Assembly: GCF_023516555.1 (NCBI RefSeq) | Contig: NZ_JAMGBD010000001.1 | Location: forward strand, 1,054,001 to 1,118,000 | Reading direction: 5' to 3' | From: Sphingomonas alba | Lineage (GTDB): Bacteria; Pseudomonadota; Alphaproteobacteria; Sphingomonadales; Sphingomonadaceae | Length of the DNA stretch: 64,000 bases | Shown here: piece after piece, positions 1 to 8,244 of the stretch | Layout: every line of letters starts with the position of its first letter | Position numbering within the stretch: position 1 is the first letter of the stretch | The notes under the pieces: generated by a model | Database searches by the model: none | What the model was told of the DNA's origin: nothing | Seen by the model: only the letters and a program-made list of their open reading frames with translations | Position numbers and translations under genes: made by a program

Positions 1-60
1 GAGGTTGACCTCCTCGACCCGTTCGCCTCCGCGATATTTGTAAGCTGCTACCAGGGTCAT
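1..60 (-). CDS. N-terminal fragment of a probable CorA-family magnesium transporter (runs off the window)
   Basis: The reverse strand opens with ATG at 60 and stays open for 20 codons to the window edge, reading MTLVAAYKYRGGERVEEVNL. This resembles the first residues of alphaproteobacterial CorA-type Mg/Co transporters, which start with a short strand followed by a tyrosine/arginine-rich turn. The start lies 9 bases after the panB stop on the same strand, so the two are probably co-transcribed. Only 20 residues are visible and no diagnostic motif (GMN) is in reach, so the family call is tentative. The open frame and tight spacing to panB are seen directly. Confidence 0.45.
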   Translation of the reverse strand, partial: MTLVAAYKYRGGERVEEVNL

Positions 61-69
61 CGGCTGAAA

Positions 70-939
70 CTAACTCTTCGGCCGGTAGGTCTGGTCGGCG
101 GTGGGGAAGCCTCGATCGATCACTTCCTGGCGGTATTTGGCCGCCGCCGTGCCGATTTCGCTCGCGAGGTCGGCGTAGCGCTTCACGAAACGAGGCGTCC
201 GCTCGAACAGGCCGAGCATATCCTCGGTGACGAGCACCTGCCCATCGCATTGGGCCGAAGCGCCGATGCCGATCACTGGGGCTTTCACCTCAGCGGTCAC
301 CTTGTTTGCAATCTCTTCCATAACCCCTTCGACCACGATCAGGAACGCGCCGGCTTGATCGACCGCCTTGGCGTCGGCGAGGATTTTCTTCGCCTCATCC
401 GAGCTCTTGCCGCGCGCGCCGTAGCCGCCGAGCACGTTCACCGCCTGCGGCGTCAGGCCGACATGGCCGATAACCGGGATGCCGCGGTGGGTGAGGAAGT
501 CGATCGTCTCCGCCATCGCCTCGCCGCCTTCGAGCTTCACCGCCGCGCAGCCGGTCTCCTTCAAGATTCGCGAGGCGCTAGCGAAGGCCTGTTCGGGCGA
601 ACCCTCATAGCTGCCGAACGGCATGTCGACCGCGACGAGGCTGTGCCAACTGCCACGCACCACCGCCGCGCCGTGCGCGCACATCATTTCCAGAGTTACC
701 GGAACGGTGGAAGGCAGCCCGTAGATCACCTGCCCCAGGCTGTCTCCGACCAGCAAGACCTCGCAATGCGGATCGAGCAACTGGGCCATCCGCATCGTGT
801 AGGCGGTCAGCATGACCAGCGGCTGCTCGGTCTTCCCGTCTTTCTTGCGGGCCCGGATGGCGGGGACGGTCATGCGCTTGCCGGGGACCGGCGAGGGCGT
901 CGCCCGGCTCGTCGCCGTATCGATGGTGAAAGTCGACAT
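70..939 (-). CDS. panB: 3-methyl-2-oxobutanoate hydroxymethyltransferase
   Basis: PanB catalyses the first committed step of pantothenate synthesis, moving a hydroxymethyl group from methylene-tetrahydrofolate to 2-oxoisovalerate in the cytoplasm. The protein is a TIM-barrel of about 289 residues with the family signatures [13 protein letters not shown], the metal-binding region [13 protein letters not shown], and HVGLTPQ in the middle. The ATG at 939 is preferred over an in-frame start at 981 because an AGAAGG-like ribosome site precedes it and because family proteins begin close to the TVPAIRARK segment. The CorA-like gene follows directly downstream on the same strand. No panC is nearby, so pantothenate genes are dispersed here. 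Confidence 0.95.
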   Translation of the reverse strand: MSTFTIDTATSRATPSPVPGKRMTVPAIRARKKDGKTEQPLVMLTAYTMRMAQLLDPHCEVLLVGDSLGQVIYGLPSTVPVTLEMMCAHGAAVVRGSWHSLVAVDMPFGSYEGSPEQAFASASRILKETGCAAVKLEGGEAMAETIDFLTHRGIPVIGHVGLTPQAVNVLGGYGARGKSSDEAKKILADAKAVDQAGAFLIVVEGVMEEIANKVTAEVKAPVIGIGASAQCDGQVLVTEDMLGLFERTPRFVKRYADLASEIGTAAAKYRQEVIDRGFPTADQTYRPKS

Positions 940-1094
940 GAGCGGCCTTCTAATCGTTCGCTTCCCCGTCAGCCACCCCACCGGTCCAACAGGCCACCGA
1001 TGACGAGCCGGAACGACCGGAACCGCACCTTTATGAACGTGGGTTGGTCAACGCTCGGCGCATTTGCGTGCGCTTACAGGGAATGGAGATCATC

Positions 1095-1421
1095 ATGTTC
1101 AAGACACTCATGGCCGGGGCACTTTTGACGCTTGGCGCTGGGGTCGCGCTCGGCCAGACCGAGATTCCGCCCGATTCAACGGCCCCCGCAACCGCCGATG
1201 TCCAGGCCACCGCCAAGGAAGATCCGGCGCCGGCTGCGGGCGCCGCGGCCAGCACCGACGCGCAGGCCTCCGCGAAGGCGGATCCGGCTGCTAATGCCGA
1301 TGTGAGCGCCAGTGGGGAAACCGATGCAAAGGCCGACCTTGCCGACGCGCGCAAGGCCAAGAAGGCCAAGCAGAAAGCCGAATGCCTGAAGGTCAACGTC
1401 GGCAAGCCGCACGACTGTTAG
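1095..1421 (+). CDS. Small secreted Ala/Asp/Lys-rich protein of unknown function
   Basis: About 108 residues. The first 20 or so form a clear Sec signal peptide (MFKTLMAGALLTLGAGVALG, then Q). The mature part is low complexity, rich in alanine, aspartate and proline, and ends with a basic AKKAKQKAEC segment and a second cysteine two residues from the end (PHDC), which could form a disulfide in the periplasm. The start was chosen for the GGAGA ribosome site 6 bases upstream; a longer in-frame start at 1044 would bury the signal peptide. I do not recognise a family. It converges on the membrane-protein gene at 1438. Confidence 0.65.
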   Translation: MFKTLMAGALLTLGAGVALGQTEIPPDSTAPATADVQATAKEDPAPAAGAAASTDAQASAKADPAANADVSASGETDAKADLADARKAKKAKQKAECLKVNVGKPHDC

Positions 1422-1437
1422 GAAGGCGGAAGACTGG

Positions 1438-1869
1438 CTAGCGAAGCCAGCCTTCCTTCCTTGCCCGGCGGGCCAAGTGCCAGACGGCGTAGCAGATCAC
1501 GCCGACGATGAAGGGCATGAACAGATCGTCTGAATTTGTCAGGTTTCGCAGTGCCGGAACCAGGACCATCCCGCTGAACTGAACGACGACTGCGAGGAAA
1601 GAGAGCAGCAGCAGCGGCTCCGACTGACGCCGGCGCATCACGAGCAGCACCGCGCCGGCAATGCCCGTGACGACGGCAAAACCCCACGCCGCGTTCATCC
1701 AGGCCGGCGTCGCGGCCCAGGCAGCGCGTTGGTCGAGAGGCAGCGAGGCGGGGTCGGCCATCGCCTGCATGAGAAACATCGAACAACCGAGCGCTTCCCA
1801 AAGGACTGCTGCAATTGCCGCCGCTGTGAACCAGCGCGGCGCCGCAACCGCGCTTTGCTTCACGTCCAT
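1438..1869 (-). CDS. Small multi-pass inner-membrane protein, unknown function
   Basis: 143 residues with about four hydrophobic helices (near residues 13-35, 60-80, 85-105 and 112-133) and a basic C-terminal tail (RRARKEGWLR), suggesting a cytoplasmic C terminus. The ATG at 1869 is supported by a strong GGGGAGGTG ribosome site. Composition and topology resemble small DoxX-like or sensory membrane proteins, but no motif lets me assign a function. It is transcribed divergently from the kinase gene beginning at 2008. Confidence 0.6.
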   Translation of the reverse strand: MDVKQSAVAAPRWFTAAAIAAVLWEALGCSMFLMQAMADPASLPLDQRAAWAATPAWMNAAWGFAVVTGIAGAVLLVMRRRQSEPLLLLSFLAVVVQFSGMVLVPALRNLTNSDDLFMPFIVGVICYAVWHLARRARKEGWLR

Positions 1870-2007
1870 GCCCACCTCCCCTTTGCAGATCTCAAACTGC
1901 ATCCCAGGCTGGTCCGACTCAACCCGTCGGCCTGGTTTACATAGCTTATTGCGGCGGGTTGCGACTCGTGAGAAGTTTTCCACAGCCGGCAGGGCAAGCT
2001 GGCCAGA

Positions 2008-3024
2008 GTGGGGCGGCGTATCAGAAGGATTTTTCGTTCACGGCTTCCGGAGCGCTTTGCGGGCAGGCTGCCGCCGATCCTTGTTGAGGTGGCGGTAGGT
2101 GTCGGCCTGCCTCTCATCATCTTTGCCGCGCGCCTGCTACTCTATCCCCTGGTAGGCGAGACCGCGCCGCTGGCGCCGATTTTCGTCGGCATCGCGGCCG
2201 CGGCGGTGCTGGCTGGCTGGCGCGCAGGGCTGATGACGCTGATCCTGGGCCAGGCCCTGATCTGGATCTTCATCATGGCGCCCCGGGGCTCGCTCGGTCC
2301 CAAGGAGGCCGTCGCGACAAGCGCTTTCGTGACCGCCACCGCCTGCGAGTTGGCGATCCTAGCCATCATCGGATTGTACCAGCGCGAAATCGCGCTCGCA
2401 TGGTCGAAGCGTGAATCGCAGCTGGGGTTGCTGCAGCAGGCGCTGAAGGAAATCGATCACCGCACCAGCAACAATTATCAGACCGTGCTGGCACTCGTCC
2501 TGGCCCAGGCGAAGAGCGCCGACGACGCGACCGTCAAGAACGCGCTGCAGCAGGTCGCCGACCGCATCAAGGCCATCGCCGACGCGTCGAAAAAGCTCGC
2601 CGTCGCCAGCGAGAGCCTCGAGGAGGTGCGAATTGCCGACCACCTCCACGAGCTTTGCCGGCAGATCGAGAAAGGCTTGTCCCGACCCGGAGTCCGGCTG
2701 ACCTGCGCTTTTGACGACATGATCCTCGACGCCGATTCGACAGTCCGCATTTCCATCCTGGTCAACGAACTCGTCACGAACGCACTGAAGCACGCGTTTC
2801 CCGACGGACGTCACGGATCGATCGGCGTCAGCCTGAGGAAGGCTGGCAAGGAGATTGAGCTCGTTGTCGCTGACAATGGCGTCGGCATCGACGGATCCGG
2901 CAAGAGCCGCGGCACCGGCCTCGGCTCAAGACTGGTCCAGACTTTCGTCAAGCAGCTGAAGGCCAAGCACGAGGCAAAATCGGACGAAAACGGTACTCGG
3001 CACACCATCCGTTTCGCCGGCTAG
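2008..3024 (+). CDS. Membrane-bound HWE/HisKA_2-type sensor histidine kinase
   Basis: Residues about 25-125 hold a bundle of three to four membrane helices of the DUF4118/KdpD-like kind. A short linker leads to a phosphoacceptor box around His151 (KEIDHRTSNNYQ), the HisKA_2 form common in alphaproteobacteria, where HRxxNNxQ is the hallmark. A compact HATPase domain follows, with N box ELVTNALKHAFP and G box VVADNGVGID. It starts with GTG; the ribosome site is weak, so the exact start is uncertain. There is no response regulator next to it. Its stop overlaps that of the convergent hybrid kinase at the shared CTAG. Confidence 0.85.
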   Translation: MGRRIRRIFRSRLPERFAGRLPPILVEVAVGVGLPLIIFAARLLLYPLVGETAPLAPIFVGIAAAAVLAGWRAGLMTLILGQALIWIFIMAPRGSLGPKEAVATSAFVTATACELAILAIIGLYQREIALAWSKRESQLGLLQQALKEIDHRTSNNYQTVLALVLAQAKSADDATVKNALQQVADRIKAIADASKKLAVASESLEEVRIADHLHELCRQIEKGLSRPGVRLTCAFDDMILDADSTVRISILVNELVTNALKHAFPDGRHGSIGVSLRKAGKEIELVVADNGVGIDGSGKSRGTGLGSRLVQTFVKQLKAKHEAKSDENGTRHTIRFAG

Positions 3025-4925
3025 CCTGCTCGCTTATCTTGAATGGCCGCCGCGATCGCGGCGGCGAGGGTGGTGCCGTCATACGGCTTGGCTACGACCG
3101 CCCAATGATTTGAGTGCTTGCCCACGAGCTCGTCACTGTAACCTGTGGCCAGCAATATCGGCAGGTTGGGACGAGCCTTCTCTATGGCCTGCGCCAGCTG
3201 CAAGCCGCTGAGACCCGGCATGACGATATCGGAAAAGACCAAGTCGAAATCCTGGGCGAGCGCCTTTTCCAAGGCTTCGTCGCCGCTTTCGCAGGCATGG
3301 ACCTCGCAACGCAGGTCTTTCAGCAACTCCGCTGCAAACTCCCGAACCTGTAGATTGTCCTCGACGAGCAGGACCTTGAGGCCGTTGGGCAGGGCCGCGC
3401 AATTTTCACCAGGCGTGTCGTTTTCGACCGTCTTTTGCGTGCGGAGAAGAATGATCCTGACTTCGGTGCCGACACCCTCTTGCGACCTGATCTCGGCGGC
3501 GCCGCCGGCTTGAGCCGCGAAGCCATGAATCTGGGAGAGGCCGAGTCCGGTACCCTTGCCGATTGCCTTGGTGGTGTAGAATGGCTCGAAGACCCGCTTG
3601 AGAACGTCAGGAGGAATTCCCGGCCCGTTATCGCGGACGCTGATGCAAATGGCATCGCGGCCCTCCAGCTGGCAGTCCGACGTCGACAAAGTCAGTTCAC
3701 CGCCCTCCGGCATGGCGTCGCGGGCGTTGACGACAGCATTCAGCAACGCAGTCTCAAGATGCGCGGAATCGACCTCGACGACCGGCGACTTTGAATGAAT
3801 CTCAAGATTGACCTTGAACAGCGATCCCAGCATCCGCCCGGTCATTTCGGCCAGGGCATCGAGTCGCACGGCGAGATCGATTACGACAGGATTCAGCGAC
3901 TGCCGCCGCCCGAAAGCCAGCAAGTGGTCCGTCAGCGCCTTGGCGCGCCCCGTTGTCTCGACGATGGCCTCGAGATAACGAACTTTCTTTTCCTCGGGCA
4001 GGTCGCGATTCTTGAGCAAGAAGTCGCTCGCCCCGGCGATCACGGTCATCAGGTTGTTGAAATCGTGGGCGATGCCTCCGGTGAGTTCGCCCAACGCCTG
4101 CAGCTTTTGCGATTGCGCCAGGACTTCCCTGGTCTGCTCAAGCTCCTCCTGTGCGCGCTTTCTCTGGGTAATATCGCGAGTGATCTTGGCGAAGCCGATA
4201 TGCTCCCCTTGCTCGTTGAAGATCGGATCGATCAGGACATGCGCCCAGAATAACGTTCCGTCCTTGCGCACGCGCCAGGCTTCGCGCTCGTATTTTCCCT
4301 CCTTCAGCGCAATCTGGAGCGCCCGCTCGGGCTCGCCGTTTTCCCGATCTTCTTCGGTGTAGAAACGGGAAAAGTGCTCGCCGACAATCTCGTCCTCGCT
4401 ATAACCCTTGATCGTCTCCGCACCGGGATTCCAGTTGGTAACGCGCCCGCCATTGTCGAGCATGTAAATGGCATAATCGGTAACGCCCTGGACCAGCATC
4501 CGGAACGCCTGTTCGCTTTCGTAGAGCGCCCGGTCATGTTCGCGTTTGTCGGTGATATCGCGCGTAATCTTGGCAAAGCCGATCAGCTTCCCGTCATCAC
4601 CCCGGATCGGATCGAGTACTGCATTGGCCCAAAATCGGGTGCCGTCCTTGCGGATCCTCCAGCCTTCGGCTTCGTAACGTCCTTCCCGAGCGGCGATCCG
4701 CAAGGCCTTGCCAGGCAGGTCTGCCGAGGCGTCTTCGGGCGTGAAGAAGCGCGAGTAATGTTTGCCGATGATCTCGCCGGCCTTGTACCCCTTGAAACGC
4801 TCGGCGCCTGGGTTCCAGGTCGCGACGCGACCTTCCGTGTCGAGCATGTAGATGGCGTAGTCGGTGACAGAGTTAATCAGCAGCCTGAAACGCTGCTCTT
4901 CCGACAGAGCCAACAAGTCGGACAA
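3021..4925 (-). CDS. Hybrid sensor histidine kinase (PAS-PAS-HisKA-HATPase-REC)
   Basis: 634 residues, no membrane segment, so a cytoplasmic sensor. Two near-identical PAS domains (about 10-125 and 135-255) each contain VTDYAIYMLD and end with a PAC-type GFAKITRDIT. The HisKA box GGIAHDFNNLMTV places the phosphoacceptor at His287. The HATPase domain carries NARDAMPEGG and DNGPGIPP, and the C-terminal receiver (about 515-630) has FSDIVMPGLSGL with the phospho-Asp. The duplicated PAS domains suggest internal gene duplication. The ligand is unknown; similar PAS/PAC pairs often sense light, oxygen or redox state. No output regulator lies beside it. Confidence 0.9.
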   Translation of the reverse strand: MSDLLALSEEQRFRLLINSVTDYAIYMLDTEGRVATWNPGAERFKGYKAGEIIGKHYSRFFTPEDASADLPGKALRIAAREGRYEAEGWRIRKDGTRFWANAVLDPIRGDDGKLIGFAKITRDITDKREHDRALYESEQAFRMLVQGVTDYAIYMLDNGGRVTNWNPGAETIKGYSEDEIVGEHFSRFYTEEDRENGEPERALQIALKEGKYEREAWRVRKDGTLFWAHVLIDPIFNEQGEHIGFAKITRDITQRKRAQEELEQTREVLAQSQKLQALGELTGGIAHDFNNLMTVIAGASDFLLKNRDLPEEKKVRYLEAIVETTGRAKALTDHLLAFGRRQSLNPVVIDLAVRLDALAEMTGRMLGSLFKVNLEIHSKSPVVEVDSAHLETALLNAVVNARDAMPEGGELTLSTSDCQLEGRDAICISVRDNGPGIPPDVLKRVFEPFYTTKAIGKGTGLGLSQIHGFAAQAGGAAEIRSQEGVGTEVRIILLRTQKTVENDTPGENCAALPNGLKVLLVEDNLQVREFAAELLKDLRCEVHACESGDEALEKALAQDFDLVFSDIVMPGLSGLQLAQAIEKARPNLPILLATGYSDELVGKHSNHWAVVAKPYDGTTLAAAIAAAIQDKRAG

Positions 4926-5084
4926 AGGCGCTTCCTCTCAAACGCATGCGCTAAACGCCGCATGCCACACCCGCCCCGCCGCGACTTGTATGGCAAACGC
5001 CGACGCAATCAAGTGCGGACCGTCATCGTAACGAAGCTTATTCGGTGCTAGGGCGTTGATCCGCCCAAACTGATGGAGAAAGCG

Positions 5085-5333
5085 ATGAGCATCGACCAAA
5101 TCCGTGAAGGTATGGAAGTCATCGGCGCCGACGGGGTGCATGTCGGAACCGTCGACCGGATCGAAGGCCACCGCATCAAGCTGACCAAGGCCGATAGCGG
5201 CAGCGGCAGCCATGAGGGCCACCACCATTTTCTCTCCGCAGGCCTGATCGCCGGTGTCGAGGGCGACCAGGTGCGTCTGTCGGCGACCGCAGAAAATGCA
5301 GAGCTGTTCGAGGAAGAGCAGGACGAGGGCTAA
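5085..5333 (+). CDS. DUF2171-family small protein
   Basis: 82 residues. The N-terminal part (REGMEVIGADGVHVGTVD, then HRIKLTKADS) is the PRC-barrel-like fold found in DUF2171 proteins, followed by a histidine-rich HEGHHHFLS patch and an acidic tail. The ATG at 5085 has GGAGAA 6 bases upstream; an upstream ATG at 5073 lies too early for that site. DUF2171 proteins are widespread in soil and plant-associated Proteobacteria and have no settled function. It stands alone between two kinase genes on the opposite strand. Confidence 0.8.
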   Translation: MSIDQIREGMEVIGADGVHVGTVDRIEGHRIKLTKADSGSGSHEGHHHFLSAGLIAGVEGDQVRLSATAENAELFEEEQDEG

Positions 5334-5346
5334 GCCCGCGCCGTTC

Positions 5347-6693
5347 TTAGATCACCAGAATCAGGCTGGCGCCGCCCTCGGGTGCGTCGCCGGCGCTGAT
5401 CGATCCGCCGTGCGCCAGGGCCACTTGGCGGGCGAAGCTCAGGCCGACTCCGCTGCCGCCCTTGTGCGTGGTATAGAACGGCAGGAAGATGTCGTCCCGA
5501 CGATCCGGCGGGATGCCCGGGCCATTGTCCCGGATTTCGATCCTCACCTGCCCTCTCGGCTGCCGGACGATGGCGAAACGAAGCTGTGGCTTCGCGACGT
5601 CAGCAGTCGCCCGGATGGCGTTGCGCAACAGGTTGATGAGCGCCTGCGCCAGGAGTTCGGGGTCTCCACTGACCTTCAAGGTCGGCGGCGTCACGTCGAT
5701 ACGGGTATCGATCTCACGATCCGGCATGCTCGCGGTTGCCAGGCGCAAAATCTCCTCCGCCCAGGGCTTGGCCGGGAAGCTCTGGCGATGGACTTCCGGC
5801 GCCTGCGCGAATTCGCGATAGCTTTCGACGAAGCGGGAGATGCCTTCGGCGCGGCGGGCAACGGTTTCGGTTGCAATGCGCGCATCGCCGAGGTCGATAC
5901 CCTTGGCCTCCGCAGCCGCGACCATTTCCGCCGCGGACCGCGCAAGCGACGTAACCGGGGTCAGCGAGTTCATGATTTCGTGGGTGAGAACCCGGACGAG
6001 GTCCGCCTGGGCCGCGATTTCCAGAGCCCCCAACTCGCTCTGCACGGGCAGGATGGAAAGGACGGTGACTCCGCCTTCCAGGCGCGCGACATGGGCTGAC
6101 GCGAAAATTGCCCGGTGCGGCACGCCCTCGATCATCAGACGCGTGATCTTACGCGTGCCCGGCGGCAATTGGACCGCGGCGGCAAGCTCGGGTCCCAGCT
6201 CGCGCAAATCTTCCGCGCGGGCGATGTGTAGCTGGGCCATCAACTGGCGCGCCGATTTGTTCAGCATCTCGACCTTGCCGTCCTGGTCGATGGCGACCAG
6301 CGCGCTCGGACTGTCGTCGACAATGGCGGACAAATAGCGCGCTTCGGACGAAGCGCTGACGTGGCGCGCCTGAAGCTGCTTCAACGCCGCATCGAGCGTG
6401 TCGCCAAGGACGTCGAAGCCGCCGCCGCTGGGATCGGAGAAGCGCTGCGCATAATCCTCGAAGCGCACGGATTCGATGAACCGTGAGACCTGGAAATTGG
6501 TCCGGCGGATGAAAGCCCAGAGGCTGGCGAGCGCCGCGAAGGCGATGAGCAGCGCGACCATCCGGGCCGCGCGCAAGTCGGCCATCCGCATGGACTCGAT
6601 GAACAGCCAGATTGCCGCCAGCAGGACCGCCGTCCGCCAGGCGAGACCGAACTCGAAGCGGCGGCGGAAGGCCGGCTTCTGCTTAAAGGCCAT
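5347..6693 (-). CDS. NtrY-like sensor histidine kinase of the exporter module
   Basis: 448 residues. Two hydrophobic helices (about 20-33 and 44-62) anchor it, with almost no periplasmic loop, so it probably senses the membrane or a partner protein. A PAS-like region (about 118-215) precedes the phosphoacceptor box LTHEIMNSLTPV (His238), typical of the NtrY group. The HATPase domain has NLLRNAIRA, DNGPGIPPD and GGSGVGLSFA. It overlaps the upstream response-regulator gene by 11 bases, so both are translated together. In other bacteria such kinase/sigma54-regulator pairs sit beside MacA/MacB-like exporters, as here, and are inferred to control them. Confidence 0.9.
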   Translation of the reverse strand: MAFKQKPAFRRRFEFGLAWRTAVLLAAIWLFIESMRMADLRAARMVALLIAFAALASLWAFIRRTNFQVSRFIESVRFEDYAQRFSDPSGGGFDVLGDTLDAALKQLQARHVSASSEARYLSAIVDDSPSALVAIDQDGKVEMLNKSARQLMAQLHIARAEDLRELGPELAAAVQLPPGTRKITRLMIEGVPHRAIFASAHVARLEGGVTVLSILPVQSELGALEIAAQADLVRVLTHEIMNSLTPVTSLARSAAEMVAAAEAKGIDLGDARIATETVARRAEGISRFVESYREFAQAPEVHRQSFPAKPWAEEILRLATASMPDREIDTRIDVTPPTLKVSGDPELLAQALINLLRNAIRATADVAKPQLRFAIVRQPRGQVRIEIRDNGPGIPPDRRDDIFLPFYTTHKGGSGVGLSFARQVALAHGGSISAGDAPEGGASLILVI

Positions 6694-8056
6694 GCTTTTC
6701 CATGCGCCGGTACAGCGCGCCGCGGCTGAGCCCCAATTCCGACGCCGCGAGCGAGATGTTGAAATGGTGCATCCGCAATGCTCGCTCGATCATCTGCTTC
6801 TCGAGTTGGTCGAGATTGAGGTTGCCACCCAGCAATTGCAGCGACGGCGCATCCGGCCGGCTCGGCAGCGGAAAATCCTCGATCCGGTAGCTATCGCCGT
6901 CCGCAAGGATGACAGCGCGCTCGGCGGCGTGGCGCAGCGCCCGGACATTGCCCGGCCAGTCGTAATTGACGAGCAGGTCGAGGGCGTCGCCGCCAAGCTC
7001 CCGTACAGGCTTGTCGTACTTGCGCGCATATTGAGAGAGATAATGCTCCAGCAGCACGGGAATGTCTTCGCGCCGTGCCCGGAGCGCCGGCAAGTGGATC
7101 TCGATTGTATTCAGCCGGAACAGCAGGTCCTGGCGGAAGCGGTTTTCGTCCGACAGCTTCTCGGCGGACAGGTTGGTCGCGGCGACAACGCGGACGTCGA
7201 TCGGCACCGCCTTGTTGGCGCCGACCGGGACGACCTGCCTTTGCTCCAGCGCGGTCAGCAGCTTGGGCTGGAGATGCAGCGGCAGATTGCCGATCTCATC
7301 GAGGAACAGGGTACTGTGGTCGGCGGCCTTGAGGCGGCCGAGACGGTCGGAAGACGCACCGGTGAAGGCGCCTTTCATGTGACCGAAAAGCTCGGATTCG
7401 AACAGGCTCTCGCTGGTCGCGCCAAGGTCGATGGCAACCATGGGCTTGCCTGCACGGCGCGACAGGCGATGGATTTCGCGAGCGACGATTTCCTTGCCGG
7501 TGCCGTTCTCGCCGAGGATCAGGACATTCGCGTCGGTCGGCGCCGCCCGCTCGATCAGCTGGCGCACACGGCTCATCGCGTCGGACTTTCCGAGCAACGG
7601 CGTCTCGGCGCTCGACTGGCCGATTTCCGTCGACCGTTCTCGCTCCAGCCTTGCCTCGATCCGTGTCCGCCTTAGGGCGGCCGCGCTGCGTACCGTCGCC
7701 GCAAGCCGCTCATTGCCCCACGGCTTCGCGACAAAATCGCTGGCGCCCCGCTTGATCGCCTCGACCGCCACCGACACCGCTCCATGGGCAGTGATGATGA
7801 CCACCGCCGCATCCGGGTCGAGCTTCATGATCCGGCCCAATTGCTCCAGGCCTTCGCTCCCATCGGTTGCGCCGCGTTCAAAATTCAGGTCCAGGAGGAT
7901 GACGTCGGGCGAGTCCTTCTTGAGCACCGTCGCCAGTTCATCCGGCGCGGTCAGTGTCTCGACCCTAGCGAAAAGCTCGCGCAGCGCCAGCCGCGCGGCG
8001 AGCGCGATGTCGGGATCATCGTCAACCACCAGGGCAAAGTCGAAAGGCTGGCTCAT
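6683..8056 (-). CDS. Sigma54-dependent response regulator (NtrC family)
   Basis: 457 residues in the classic three-domain order. The receiver (1-120) has the acidic pocket VVDDDPD and phospho-Asp56 (LLDLN). The AAA+ domain (about 150-385) has Walker A GENGTGKE at 182-189, the sigma54-contacting GAFTGA at 229-234 and Walker B LFLDEIG. The C-terminal Fis-type helix-turn-helix is AASELGLSRGALYRRM. It overlaps the downstream kinase gene by 11 bases. A palindrome at 8079 lies 22 bases before its start codon and is repeated twice upstream of the divergent exporter operon, next to a sigma54 promoter. This makes it the likely activator of that operon and perhaps of itself. Confidence 0.95.
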   Translation of the reverse strand: MSQPFDFALVVDDDPDIALAARLALRELFARVETLTAPDELATVLKKDSPDVILLDLNFERGATDGSEGLEQLGRIMKLDPDAAVVIITAHGAVSVAVEAIKRGASDFVAKPWGNERLAATVRSAAALRRTRIEARLERERSTEIGQSSAETPLLGKSDAMSRVRQLIERAAPTDANVLILGENGTGKEIVAREIHRLSRRAGKPMVAIDLGATSESLFESELFGHMKGAFTGASSDRLGRLKAADHSTLFLDEIGNLPLHLQPKLLTALEQRQVVPVGANKAVPIDVRVVAATNLSAEKLSDENRFRQDLLFRLNTIEIHLPALRARREDIPVLLEHYLSQYARKYDKPVRELGGDALDLLVNYDWPGNVRALRHAAERAVILADGDSYRIEDFPLPSRPDAPSLQLLGGNLNLDQLEKQMIERALRMHHFNISLAASELGLSRGALYRRMEKHGL

Positions 8057-8078
8057 CTCGTTTCGACCCTAGCGCCAT

Positions 8079-8094
8079 TGTCCGGAAACGAACA
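8079..8094. promoter_or_regulatory. Palindromic operator 1 (probable response-regulator site)
   Basis: TGTCCG-GAAA-CGAACA, the first of three copies of a TGTCCG-N4-CGRACA palindrome in this intergenic region. It lies 22 bases before the start of the sigma54 regulator gene and about 25 bases upstream of the -24 element of the exporter promoter. It could serve autoregulation, activation, or both. Confidence 0.6.
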
Positions 8095-8118
8095 GCTACA
8101 TTTGTAGTCAAAGCCAAT

Positions 8119-8135
8119 TTGGCACGCCGCTTGCA
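8119..8135 (+). promoter_or_regulatory. Sigma54 (RpoN) -24/-12 promoter of the exporter operon
   Basis: TTGGCACG-CCGC-TTGCA matches the consensus YTGGCACG-N4-TTGCW at every defined position, with the GG and GC dinucleotides at the required spacing. It points toward the adaptor gene and predicts a transcript starting near 8146, giving a leader of about 100 bases. A sigma54 regulator with an intact GAFTGA loop is encoded divergently just upstream. Confidence 0.85.
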
Positions 8136-8207
8136 GCTATTTGGGCATGAGCGGATCGATTACAACCTGTTTCGTGAGCGTAGGGGCCGTTGCGGCGCCG
8201 TTATTTT

Positions 8208-8223
8208 TGTCCGTTTTCGGACA
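8208..8223. promoter_or_regulatory. Palindromic operator 2 in the exporter leader
   Basis: TGTCCG-TTTT-CGGACA, the perfect member of the palindrome set. It lies downstream of the sigma54 promoter and exactly 21 bases (two helical turns) before operator 3, so both would sit on the same face of the DNA. Confidence 0.65.
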
Positions 8224-8228
8224 CGAAC

Positions 8229-8244
8229 TGTCCGGAGCCGAACA
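8229..8244. promoter_or_regulatory. Palindromic operator 3, abutting the adaptor start codon
   Basis: TGTCCG-GAGC-CGAACA, ending on the base before the ATG at 8245 and containing the GGAG that would serve as ribosome site. Spaced 21 bases from operator 2. Confidence 0.6.

Noticed and set aside
1019-1045. GGAAC followed by GTT upstream of the small secreted-protein gene as an EcfG stress promoter
   Set aside because: The spacing is 19 bases rather than 16-17, so the match fails.
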